From an uncultured Duganella sp. (GTDB lineage: Bacteria; Pseudomonadota; Gammaproteobacteria; Burkholderiales; Burkholderiaceae), in the NCBI GenBank assembly GCA_946482335.1, contig CAMLRG010000069.1:1-26513 (forward strand): a stretch of DNA of 26,513 bases, read 5' to 3'. The translations under genes were made by a program, and so were the position numbers. The notes beneath the pieces are model-generated. The model was not told the origin of the DNA. It ran no database searches and saw only the letters and a program-made list of their open reading frames with translations. Below, in pieces: positions 5,827 to 13,854 of this stretch; within the stretch, counting starts at the first letter, position 1, and the number at the start of each line of letters is the position of its first letter.

Positions 5827-8508
5827 ATGGCAAATCACTACCAGGCATTGCAAAAACTCTATGTCGCTTACTACAACCGTCCCGGCGATCCCGCCGGTCT
5901 GGAATTCTGGAATGGCGTCGTTGAATCCCAGGGCGGCAGCACCACCGCCGTTTCCGCCGCCTTCGCGTCGTCGGACGAATACAAGGCCGCCTACGGCGGC
6001 AAGGACAACCGCACCGTCGTCAACACGGTCTACCAGAACCTGTTCGGCCGCGATGGCGAAAAAGCCGGTGTCGATTACTGGGCCGGCGCCCTCGATTCCA
6101 AAGTGGTCACGGTCGATGCCGTGGTGACTGCCATCGCCGCCGGCGCCGTGGGCGCAGACCTGGTCGCCTTCGACAACAAGGTCAAGTTCGCCACCGCCTT
6201 CAGCACGGCGCTGAACCTGCATCCCGAGCAAGCCGCCTACAACGGCAACGAAGCACTGGCCCATGCCAAGCAGCTGACTTCCGCCGTGACGACCGACGCG
6301 TCGCTGGCGACCGCCCTGTCCAATATGGATGCCTCGACCGCCGCCTTCGTGGCGGCCAGCAAGGCCCCAATCACCTTTACCCTGACCGCCAACGCCGACA
6401 CCGGCGTGGCCTTCAAAGGCGGCGGCGGCGACGACATCTACAAAGCCACCGGCGCCACCTTCTCGGCCGGCGACATCCTGAACGGCGGCGGCGGCAGCAA
6501 TACCCTGGCCCTGGCGGACGATGGCGCGGCACTGAGCGCCGGGCTGCCTGCAGGCGCCAAGCTGGAGAACATCCAGAAACTCAGCATCACTACCAAGGGC
6601 GCCGTCGGCGGCGCCACGGCCTTCGACATGAGCGGCTTCACCGGCGTGGAAGAAATCGGCATTGCCACCACCAGCGGCGGTGTGAACCTCAAGGTCGGCG
6701 ACGGCGTGCGCGCAGTATCCGTCAGCGGCAATACGGCAGCGGCCACCCTGGCCGGTAACGGTTTGACCACGGTCAGCCTGGCTAACACCAGCCAGGCTGC
6801 CACCGTCAACAACAGCACGGCAGACCACACCCTGGGTCTGAACCTGACCGAAGTGGGCAACGCGGCCACCGTGACCGACGCCACCGCGAAGACGGTCAAC
6901 CTGAAAGTCAACGCCCAGACCGGCGGCAAGGGTTCGGACATCAACCTGGCCACCGCCAACGCCACGGCCCTGAATATCGACAGCGCCGCGCAGTTCAAAT
7001 TGACCACCACCGCGCTGGCAGCCGCCGACAAGCTGTCCACCCTGACCCTGAAAGGCGCCGGCGCCTTCAGCGCCGACCTGTCCGGCATTGCGCCGCTGAC
7101 CACGGTCGATGCTTCGCTGTCTTCCGGCACCAACAGCTGGAAGGTTGCAGGCACCCCGAACCTGGCGTTCAAAGGCGGTTCCGGCGCCGACGACGTCACC
7201 CTGACCGGCCAGCTGGCCAGCAGCGACATCGTCCAGCTGGGCGCAGGCGATGACCGTTACGACTTCTCGCAGCTGGCGCAAAGCGGTGGCAAGGTCGACG
7301 GCGGCGCCGGCAAGGATATCGTCGTCATCAAGGAATCCGCCCTGCTTGGCACCTCGGGCGCTGTGGTGTACAGCGGTTTCGAAACCCTCGATTTCTCCAG
7401 CGGCAAAGGCCTCTACGATCTGGACCGCGTCGGTGAGGTGACCACCCTGCACACCCATGCCCGCCTGCGCAGCGACGTCGAATTCACCAACGGCCGCGCC
7501 AATTCGACCATCGAATTCGTCAGCCTGGAAAACAACCTGGACCTGGACGGCAAGCCGTTCGAGCACTTTGTGGTCGGCACCAACATCAAGTTCACCCAGA
7601 AGGATTCGTCCAGCGCCAGCGATAAGCTGACCATCAGCATGACCGCCCTCGACAGCCGTTCCGACGACCGCGTCAACGGCATCGTCCAGGCCAACGACAT
7701 CGAAGCCAACGGCATCGAATCCATCACGATCCATTCCGCTGTCAGCAAGGTGGAAGCCGACAATCCCGCCACCGTCATCAATGAGGCCGCCACTGCCAAC
7801 GAATACGTCAACAGCATGACCAAGCTGAAGGCGGAAGGCCTCAAGACCCTGTCCGTCACCGGCAATGCCAGCCTGGACCTGCACCTGGTCTACTCCACCA
7901 CCATGACCACCTTCGACGCTTCCGGCTCCAGCGGCGACATGTACTTCGATGGCCTGATCAACAACGGCACGGGCGCCAAGACCGCGTTGAACTATATCGG
8001 CAGCCAAGGCATCGATTCCTACACCGCCACCGAAAGCGGCGTGGTCTTCCAGGGCAATGGCGGCAAGGACGAAGTGCTGCTGTACCGCTACACCGATGTC
8101 AAGGATGTCATCAAGTTCAACAAGGCCAGCGACTCCATCATCACCTTCGCCAAAGGCGACCAGAAGGAAAAGCTGGCATTCGACACCATTTACGACTTCA
8201 AGGTCGGCACGGACAAGATCGACCTGTCCGGCCTGCACCTGGCCGATGGCGCCAACCGCGGCGGCTTTGCCAAGTTCACCGTGGCGTCGAATACCACGCA
8301 CATCCTGCAATCGACCATCAAGGATGGCGTCGGCGTCTTCAACGACAATGGCGTGAACCGTTCGATCGCCTTCGGCATGTGGGGCGTCGACGATGGCTGG
8401 ATGATGGTCGACACCAATGGCGACGGTAACTATACTGACGGCACCGACATGATTTTCGCCATGTACGGCAATACGGCGATCCCGACGATGAGCGATTTCA
8501 TCTTCTGA
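5827..8508 (+). CDS. S-layer-like surface protein, DUF4214 N-terminus, probable type I secretion substrate
   Basis: An 893-residue acidic protein with no cysteine and no Sec signal peptide. Residues 3-130 contain two DUF4214-like helical units (LYVAYYNRPGDPAGLEFW and VYQNLFGRDGEKAGVDYW). Residues about 175-720 are Thr/Ala/Gly/Asn-rich beta-strand repeats with short Gly-Asp turns typical of RTX and S-layer proteins (GGGGDDIYKA, GGSGADDV, LGAGDDRYDF, GGAGKDIVV). The C-terminus carries DFKVGTDKIDLSGL, an EF-hand-like DTNGDGNYTDG and a hydrophobic end (MSDFIF), as in C-terminal type I secretion signals. The order (DUF4214-like front, beta repeats, calcium turns, tail) recalls Caulobacter RsaA, but I judge only overall design, not homology. 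No ABC exporter genes lie in the window. A hairpin at 8522-8555 follows the gene. Confidence 0.8.
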   Translation: MANHYQALQKLYVAYYNRPGDPAGLEFWNGVVESQGGSTTAVSAAFASSDEYKAAYGGKDNRTVVNTVYQNLFGRDGEKAGVDYWAGALDSKVVTVDAVVTAIAAGAVGADLVAFDNKVKFATAFSTALNLHPEQAAYNGNEALAHAKQLTSAVTTDASLATALSNMDASTAAFVAASKAPITFTLTANADTGVAFKGGGGDDIYKATGATFSAGDILNGGGGSNTLALADDGAALSAGLPAGAKLENIQKLSITTKGAVGGATAFDMSGFTGVEEIGIATTSGGVNLKVGDGVRAVSVSGNTAAATLAGNGLTTVSLANTSQAATVNNSTADHTLGLNLTEVGNAATVTDATAKTVNLKVNAQTGGKGSDINLATANATALNIDSAAQFKLTTTALAAADKLSTLTLKGAGAFSADLSGIAPLTTVDASLSSGTNSWKVAGTPNLAFKGGSGADDVTLTGQLASSDIVQLGAGDDRYDFSQLAQSGGKVDGGAGKDIVVIKESALLGTSGAVVYSGFETLDFSSGKGLYDLDRVGEVTTLHTHARLRSDVEFTNGRANSTIEFVSLENNLDLDGKPFEHFVVGTNIKFTQKDSSSASDKLTISMTALDSRSDDRVNGIVQANDIEANGIESITIHSAVSKVEADNPATVINEAATANEYVNSMTKLKAEGLKTLSVTGNASLDLHLVYSTTMTTFDASGSSGDMYFDGLINNGTGAKTALNYIGSQGIDSYTATESGVVFQGNGGKDEVLLYRYTDVKDVIKFNKASDSIITFAKGDQKEKLAFDTIYDFKVGTDKIDLSGLHLADGANRGGFAKFTVASNTTHILQSTIKDGVGVFNDNGVNRSIAFGMWGVDDGWMMVDTNGDGNYTDGTDMIFAMYGNTAIPTMSDFIF

Positions 8509-8521
8509 CGGGACGTTCCGG

Positions 8522-8555
8522 CACCAGCCTGGCGGCACAAGCGGCCGGGCTGGTG
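8522..8555 (+). terminator. Hairpin between the S-layer-like gene and the histidine kinase
   Basis: CACCAGCC (8522-8529) pairs perfectly with GGCTGGTG (8548-8555) and can extend inward by four more pairs, one of them T-G. There is no T-run after it, so it may be a leaky terminator or an mRNA-end stabiliser rather than a full intrinsic terminator. It starts 13 bases past the stop codon. Confidence 0.55.
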
Positions 8556-8581
8556 TGAACATTCAGATCCGGGGACAAGCG

Positions 8582-10042
8582 ATGGTTGAAGTCAATGGCG
8601 CCTTGCTCAGGGCGTTCTGCGCGGCGGGCAAAAGCATCCACCTGCTGGTGCAGGACCGCATGGCCGCCGGCACCACATGGGATACCGAGCAATGGTATGA
8701 CGTGCAGGAGTTCCGCGCGCTGCTGGAACTGAGCAGCCGCTATAGCAATCCCGCGTCGGTGCTGGAACGCCTGGGCGAGGAAATGACGCTGGCCTGGTAC
8801 TCCTATGGGCCGGGCATGAGCATCGCGCCCACCGCCCTCGAATTCATCCGCTTCCAGGCCGGCTCGCAAGGCTACCGCTCGGTGGTGCGCGGGGCGCCCA
8901 GCGACATCGGCAACTTCGAATTGCTTGAAATGGACCCGGCCGCGGGCATCGCCACCATCCGTTCCAGCACCATCTTCGAACGCGACATGGAAATTGGCAT
9001 CCTCTACGGGGGACTGGCCGCCTGCAACGACCTGCTGTATTTCGACGTTGCGCTGCGCGAGGACCGCCAGCACTTCGACGTCCGCTTCGTATCGCGCGAA
9101 AACCGCGATACGCTGGCCTGGGCCGGTCCGCTCTCGGAAACCGAATGGCGGCTGCGGCACCAGATCCACCAATTCGAGCGGCGCGAATATTTCTGGGTCA
9201 GTATCAACGATACCCTGCACGAAGCGATGACGGAGCTGCAAAGCACGCAGCAGCAGCTCATCCTGCAGGAAAAGATGGCTTCGATCGGTACGCTGACCGC
9301 CGGCGTGGCGCACGAAATCAATAACCCGACCAACTTTGCCCATGCCGGGGTACAGGCGCTGGGCACCAAGCTGGAACGCTTCCGCCAGTTCCTGTTCGAG
9401 ATCGCGGGCGACGACGCCGATCCCCGCGTGCTCGCCACCCTGAACGAGCGCTGCGACGAATTGCATGCGCAGCTGTCCACCATCCTGGAAGGCACCACGC
9501 GCATCCGCGACCTGGTAAAGGACTTGCGCACGTTTTCGCGCCTGGACGAAGCCGACAAGAAGCCGGTGCCGATCGGCGACAGCCTCTATTCGACCATCAA
9601 CCTGGTGCGCACACAGTATGCCGACCGTACCCTGATCACTTGCCGGCTGGACGCCAACCCGGTGCTCGAGTGCTGGCCGGCCCAGTTGAACCAGGTGTTC
9701 ATGAACCTGATCGTCAATGCCTGCCAGGCGATCGAACGCAAGCAGCGCGACCGGCAAGACCGGCAAGGCGAGACGCTCGGCCACCTGCAAATCAGCAGCC
9801 GCCTGGAGCGCGACCAGCTGGTGCTGGAATTCCGCGACGATGGTTGCGGCATGTCCGAAACCGTCGCCAAGCGCATCTTCGAACCCTTCTTCACCACCAA
9901 GTCGGAGGGTGAAGGGACCGGACTGGGGCTGTCGATCTCCTTCGGCATCATCAAACGCCATCGCGGCAGCATCCGCGTGCTGTCGGTGGAAGGTTCGGGC
10001 AGCTGTTTCACGATCGAACTGCCGCTGCACGGCAGCCCGTAG
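8582..10042 (+). CDS. Soluble sensor histidine kinase, NtrB-like transmitter
   Basis: A 486-residue kinase without membrane segments, so probably a cytoplasmic sensor. Residues 1 to about 205 form a sensory region I do not firmly recognise. Its ending (STIFERDMEIGILYGGL) resembles the final helix region of heme-NO-binding-like sensor folds, but this is tentative. A short coiled coil (about 208-232) leads to the phosphoacceptor box GVAHEINNP with His244, an N-box NLIVNACQAI, and ATP-binding G-boxes DDGCGM and GEGTGLGLS; all key residues are present. The ATG at 8582 has GGGGA seven bases upstream; an in-frame GTG at 8555 falls in a hairpin and is less likely. The transmitter is closely similar to that of the propeller kinase at 13851-17135. 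The stop is 4 bases from the convergent STAND regulator. Confidence 0.88.
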   Translation: MVEVNGALLRAFCAAGKSIHLLVQDRMAAGTTWDTEQWYDVQEFRALLELSSRYSNPASVLERLGEEMTLAWYSYGPGMSIAPTALEFIRFQAGSQGYRSVVRGAPSDIGNFELLEMDPAAGIATIRSSTIFERDMEIGILYGGLAACNDLLYFDVALREDRQHFDVRFVSRENRDTLAWAGPLSETEWRLRHQIHQFERREYFWVSINDTLHEAMTELQSTQQQLILQEKMASIGTLTAGVAHEINNPTNFAHAGVQALGTKLERFRQFLFEIAGDDADPRVLATLNERCDELHAQLSTILEGTTRIRDLVKDLRTFSRLDEADKKPVPIGDSLYSTINLVRTQYADRTLITCRLDANPVLECWPAQLNQVFMNLIVNACQAIERKQRDRQDRQGETLGHLQISSRLERDQLVLEFRDDGCGMSETVAKRIFEPFFTTKSEGEGTGLGLSISFGIIKRHRGSIRVLSVEGSGSCFTIELPLHGSP

Positions 10043-10046
10043 ACAA

Positions 10047-13000
10047 TCACTTCAGGCCAAGTTCGACCGCCAGTTTCTCGGTATCGGCCGAAGGCTGCTG
10101 CCCGAGCACGATGGACAGCATTTCGCGGCAGCGCCGGTAGGCCCCGAAGGCGGCGTTGGGGTCGCCCAGGGCGTGCGCACAACGCATGATGCCGCGGAAG
10201 CTGGTTTCTGCCAGGGGTTCCGCTTCCAGCGCGCGCATGTACAGCGTGCGGGCCTGGCTCCAGGCATCCAGTTTTTCCAGACGTCGTCCCAGTTCGGCCG
10301 CCGCGCCCAGGAATCGGTTGCGCCAGCGCTCGCGCGCCGCCTGCAGCCAGCTTTCCTCGTCGCCTTCGCAATACGGGCCGCGATATAGCTGCAGCAGCTC
10401 GCTTGCCAGGCGGTTCGTCACTGCCGCCGGTGCGTCTTCCGGCAAGTTGTCGATGGTGTCGCACAGCTCGGACAAGGCGCCGACATCGGACCAGACCACG
10501 CTGCCGGGCAGCATGACCTGGCCCGCCCCCACCACCACCGCTTCATCGACCGCCAGCATTTTCCGCAAGCGGTGCACCGTCACGTTCAGCGCCGCTTTCG
10601 CATCGTCCGCATCCGGCCACAATTGCGCCGCCAGCGCTTGCTGGGCCTTGCCGCCCTCGCCGGCGGCCAGCAGTGCCTTCAGCAGCAGCAAGGGACGCTG
10701 CTGGGCCTTGCCCGACGAAGCCACCACCTGGCCGTCGCGCGCCAGTTCCAGCTTGCCCAGCGTGTAGACAGCGATCGGCCACGGCCAATTGGGCGTGAAC
10801 CGGTCGGGCGGCTGCAAGCGCTGACGCACGATGATGCCGCGCATATGCTCAACCTCCATGTCGCCCGCCAGCGCCTGGGCCGCGATGGCGGCGGCAAAGC
10901 TGGGCAGCATGACGAACAGGGTCGTGCTTTGCCGGCGCCGGTGCGAAGCGAGCGCTTCGCGCAGCTGTTGCGCCGCCGCGTCCTGCTCGCCATTCAGCGC
11001 GGCCACATAAGCGCCGATGAACTGGCGCGCTTCCCTGGCCAGCACGACGTCGTGGCCGAATGCATGCACGTCGGCCTCATCGCACCAGTGGGCGGCCGCC
11101 GCAAAATCGCCCTGCAGGGCGCAGCACACCGCCGCAAACACTTCCAGCCCGAAACGCTCGGCCGTCGGCAGGCAGGCGTTAGCGCTATCCGCGATCGCCT
11201 CCGCCGCGCAATCCAGGGCACCGGCGATATCGCCGGACAGCGAGCGCCAATGGGCGTCGAGCGTATTGAGTTCGACCTGGTCGCGGACGCGCGTCGGCAC
11301 CACGTTGCGGCGGATTTCCTCGATCAGGGCGCCGGCCGCTGCCAAGTCGCCCGTCCCCAGCAAGTGGTGCACTTCCAGGAACTGGAACAGCAAGGGGTCG
11401 AGGTCGAAGCTGGCCACGATGCGCTTGGCCGAACCGGTCATGGCCAGGGCCTCGCAGTAGTTGCCGTCCTTGTTCAGCCAGCGGGCAACGCGGCCATACC
11501 ACCAGACGCGGTGGAAAGGACTGAGCGCGGCATCGTCGGCCACCTTGCTGACCGACGACACCAGCCAGTTGGCCGTATTGGCATTGTCGACGCTATCGAA
11601 ATAGCGCAGCAGGATGGCGCCCACCGCCAGCTGCTCCACCGGGTTGGCCACCTGCGGCAGCAATGGCAGCGCGCGCGGCGCGGCCGGCGCCAGGTAGGGC
11701 GAATGCGGGGCAATGAACAGCAGCGCCAGCACCAGCCGCGCATGGATCTTGAGGTCGGCCAGCGGGTCGAGCGAAGCCAGGTCCAGCGTCCGCAGGGCTT
11801 CGGTCATCAGGTCGACCCAGCCGGGCAGCGCGCGGTAATCGGCCCATTCGAAATCGTAACTGTCGACGATGGCGGCAATCGTCAGCAAATGCGCGCGCAC
11901 ATTGCCGGCCGCCGCAAAGCCCTCGGCGGCGCGGACCAGCATCTTGCGGGCCAGCATGGGCGCGATGTGGCTGAGCGAGACGCCATGCCAGTAGCGCAGC
12001 TCCGGATCCCGCTCGGCGACGTCGGGCGGCAGGCAGCTTAACCATTCGCGCCAGGCCTGGCCGCGTCCGGTCGCGAACATGCGCTCGGCATGGCGCAGCA
12101 GCAGCGATGCCAGTGCGTCGAAGCAGCCGGCCTCGTGATACAGCTGGGCGGCGGCTTCGCTGCGCCCCTGCTGGTCCAGCAGGATGGCCGCGCGCTCCAG
12201 GAAAGCCTGGCGTTCGGCGCCGTCCAGGCGCTGCCGGGCTTCGTGCTGCAGGAATTCCTGGAACAGGCCATGGAAGCGAAAAGCCAGCGCGCCCGGGCCG
12301 CAACGCTCGACAAACAAGCGCTTGTGGTAAAGCTGGTCAAGCAAGCCTTCCGCCGCCGCGTCGCCTGTCAGGTGCCGTGCGTCGGCGGCGGAAAAGCCCT
12401 GCAGGCAGGACAACAGCAGCAGCAGGCGTTGCGAGGCTTTCGGCATGCGCTCCAGGATTTCGCCGGCAAAGTAGCGGAACAGGGCCGCGCGCCCTTCCAG
12501 CGCCGGCGCCGGCGCCTGTCCGGCGCCCTGGTGCAAGGTGCGCAGCATGACCACGCCGGCCGCCCAGCCGTCGACGCGGTCCAGCCATTCCTGCCCGATG
12601 GGCGCGGCGTCGCCGCCCAGCCGGGCCAGCGCGCGCACTTCGGCGTCGTCGAACCGCAATTCGTTCCAGCCGATGACGCGCAGCCGGCCTTCCATTTCCA
12701 TGCGCGCCAGCCGTGCCGGGGGCGCATCGCGGCTCAGGGCCAGCACCGTGATCCCCGCCGGCACTTCGGCAAAGGCGAATTCCATCAATTGGCCGGCATT
12801 GTCCCAGTCGAATTCGTGCAGGTTGTCCAGCACGAGGACGGCGCCGGCCGGCAGGCCGGCATACAGGTTGCGGAAAAACATGCGCTGGATGCGCGCGGCA
12901 TCGCCCTGCACTTCGGGCGGCAGGGCCGGCGGCGAATGGCCGGCGTCGCGCAGCGCTTCCGACAGGAAGAAGAACAGCGTCGACGGGTCGGTGTCGCCCT

Positions 13001-13238
13001 GGTCGACCTGGCACCAGATTTCCGGCGCCTTCACCGTTGAAAGGTAACTTGCCGCCAGCGTGGTCTTGCCGGCGCCCGGCGGGGAAGCAATCCACAGCAC
13101 GGCATGGGAGGCGCGCAACTGGTCGATCAGCGCGAACAGGCGCCCGCGGGCCAGGGCATCGTACAGGCGTGGCCTGGCCAGCTTGGCATACCTGGTCGGC
13201 GCTTGCAGCGCGCTGGCAGGGGTGTCGTTACTCAGCAT
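10047..13238 (-). CDS. STAND-type ATPase transcriptional regulator with BTAD domain
   Basis: A 1063-residue regulator. The N-terminus has an NTPase of the STAND/MalT type, with Walker A SPPGAGKTT (about 52-60) and Walker B AVLVLDNLHE (about 135-144). The middle (about 330-780) is all-helical and alanine-rich, as in TPR-like repeat arms. Residues about 817-905 form an OmpR/SARP-type winged helix (VYTLGKLELARDG ... ALAAQLWPD ... LNVTVHRLRKML), followed by a bacterial transcriptional activation domain (BTAD) to the end. Family knowledge suggests an ATP- and ligand-controlled activator that oligomerises on DNA. It diverges from the receiver gene at 13330 across a 91-base AT-rich gap and converges on the soluble kinase, so it may control this signalling block; target genes cannot be read from sequence. 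No clear ribosome-binding site is visible at its ATG. Confidence 0.88.
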   Translation of the reverse strand: MLSNDTPASALQAPTRYAKLARPRLYDALARGRLFALIDQLRASHAVLWIASPPGAGKTTLAASYLSTVKAPEIWCQVDQGDTDPSTLFFFLSEALRDAGHSPPALPPEVQGDAARIQRMFFRNLYAGLPAGAVLVLDNLHEFDWDNAGQLMEFAFAEVPAGITVLALSRDAPPARLARMEMEGRLRVIGWNELRFDDAEVRALARLGGDAAPIGQEWLDRVDGWAAGVVMLRTLHQGAGQAPAPALEGRAALFRYFAGEILERMPKASQRLLLLLSCLQGFSAADARHLTGDAAAEGLLDQLYHKRLFVERCGPGALAFRFHGLFQEFLQHEARQRLDGAERQAFLERAAILLDQQGRSEAAAQLYHEAGCFDALASLLLRHAERMFATGRGQAWREWLSCLPPDVAERDPELRYWHGVSLSHIAPMLARKMLVRAAEGFAAAGNVRAHLLTIAAIVDSYDFEWADYRALPGWVDLMTEALRTLDLASLDPLADLKIHARLVLALLFIAPHSPYLAPAAPRALPLLPQVANPVEQLAVGAILLRYFDSVDNANTANWLVSSVSKVADDAALSPFHRVWWYGRVARWLNKDGNYCEALAMTGSAKRIVASFDLDPLLFQFLEVHHLLGTGDLAAAGALIEEIRRNVVPTRVRDQVELNTLDAHWRSLSGDIAGALDCAAEAIADSANACLPTAERFGLEVFAAVCCALQGDFAAAAHWCDEADVHAFGHDVVLAREARQFIGAYVAALNGEQDAAAQQLREALASHRRRQSTTLFVMLPSFAAAIAAQALAGDMEVEHMRGIIVRQRLQPPDRFTPNWPWPIAVYTLGKLELARDGQVVASSGKAQQRPLLLLKALLAAGEGGKAQQALAAQLWPDADDAKAALNVTVHRLRKMLAVDEAVVVGAGQVMLPGSVVWSDVGALSELCDTIDNLPEDAPAAVTNRLASELLQLYRGPYCEGDEESWLQAARERWRNRFLGAAAELGRRLEKLDAWSQARTLYMRALEAEPLAETSFRGIMRCAHALGDPNAAFGAYRRCREMLSIVLGQQPSADTEKLAVELGLK

Positions 13239-13329
13239 AAGTCAGAACACGGCCATCGCTTTGGGGTGGATTTCTTCTATAATAATTTTGGCGCGTATTA
13301 TACGCTTATCAACATTCAATTACCGCATC
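13239..13329. promoter_or_regulatory. Divergent promoter region with palindrome
   Basis: This AT-rich gap separates the STAND regulator (minus) from the receiver gene (plus). It holds TATAAT at 13278-13283 on the plus strand and a TATAAT on the minus strand at 13297-13302. The latter lies inside a perfect inverted repeat, GCGTA-TTA-TACGC, at 13293-13305. Neither -10 has a good -35 at normal spacing, which suggests activator-dependent promoters. Confidence 0.45.
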
Positions 13330-13854
13330 ATGTTCAGCCCGGAAAAGCTCACCCAGATCGAAGCCCTGGAATCGGCCGCCAGCACCAGCCATACCGTCAT
13401 GATTGTAGATGACAAAAGCGCCAACCTGTCGGTGATGGCGGCCATCCTGCGCCCCTACTACCGCGTGCTGGAAGCGAATGACGGGCAGGAAGCGCTGACC
13501 ATGCTCAGCAACCTGGAGGACCGCGGCGCGGTGGCTTGCATCATCAGCGACCACCGCATGCCGCGCATGACCGGGGTCGAACTGTTCGAACAGCTGCAGC
13601 CGCTCCTGCCCGCTGCGGTGCGGGTCATCGTGACCGGCTATATCGATGTCGATGCCGTGGTGGATGCCATCAACAAGGCGGAAGTCTTCAAGTTCATCGT
13701 CAAGCCGTTCGACGCCAAGGAATTCCTGGCCACGGTCAAGCTGGCGGTCGACAAATACGACGGGCAGCAGGAGCAGACCAGGCGCCACGCCGGCTTGCTG
13801 GCGGAAAACCGCGCACTGCAAGCCCGCATCGCGGCGCTGGAAGCCCGCGCTTAA
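13330..13854 (+). CDS. Stand-alone receiver (response regulator) with C-terminal coiled coil
   Basis: A 174-residue protein. Residues about 21-145 form a CheY-like receiver: acidic pair D27-D28 in MIVDDKS, phosphoacceptor D74 in IISDHRMPRMTG, T102 in VTGY and K125 in VKPF. All are intact, so it should be phosphorylated. The motif style (SDHRMP..TG, VTGY, KPF) is that of RpfG-like receivers. No DNA-binding, HD-GYP or enzyme domain follows, only a short basic then heptad-like helix (about 148-174) that could give dimerisation or partner binding. The ATG at 13330 is chosen because the frame upstream overlaps the divergent regulator; no strong ribosome-binding site is seen. Its stop TAA overlaps the stop of the convergent propeller kinase. 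Likely partners are the two neighbouring kinases. Confidence 0.88.
   Translation: MFSPEKLTQIEALESAASTSHTVMIVDDKSANLSVMAAILRPYYRVLEANDGQEALTMLSNLEDRGAVACIISDHRMPRMTGVELFEQLQPLLPAAVRVIVTGYIDVDAVVDAINKAEVFKFIVKPFDAKEFLATVKLAVDKYDGQQEQTRRHAGLLAENRALQARIAALEARA

Noticed and set aside
6420..7300. Short GGCGGCGGC tracts in the S-layer-like gene as a tandem DNA repeat
   Set aside because: They are scattered Gly-codon runs within coding sequence, without a regular period.
5728..8562. 944-residue open frame antisense to the S-layer-like gene
   Set aside because: It mirrors the third-position GC bias of the real gene, gives a Gly/Val/Asp-rich product without motifs, and has no ribosome-binding site.
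8555..8581. GTG at 8555 as the start of the soluble kinase
   Set aside because: It lies at the end of a strong hairpin; the ATG at 8582 has a better-spaced GGGGA upstream.
13060..13329. 90-residue upstream extension of the receiver
   Set aside because: It overlaps the start of the divergent STAND regulator and the promoter region; the receiver domain begins after the ATG at 13330.
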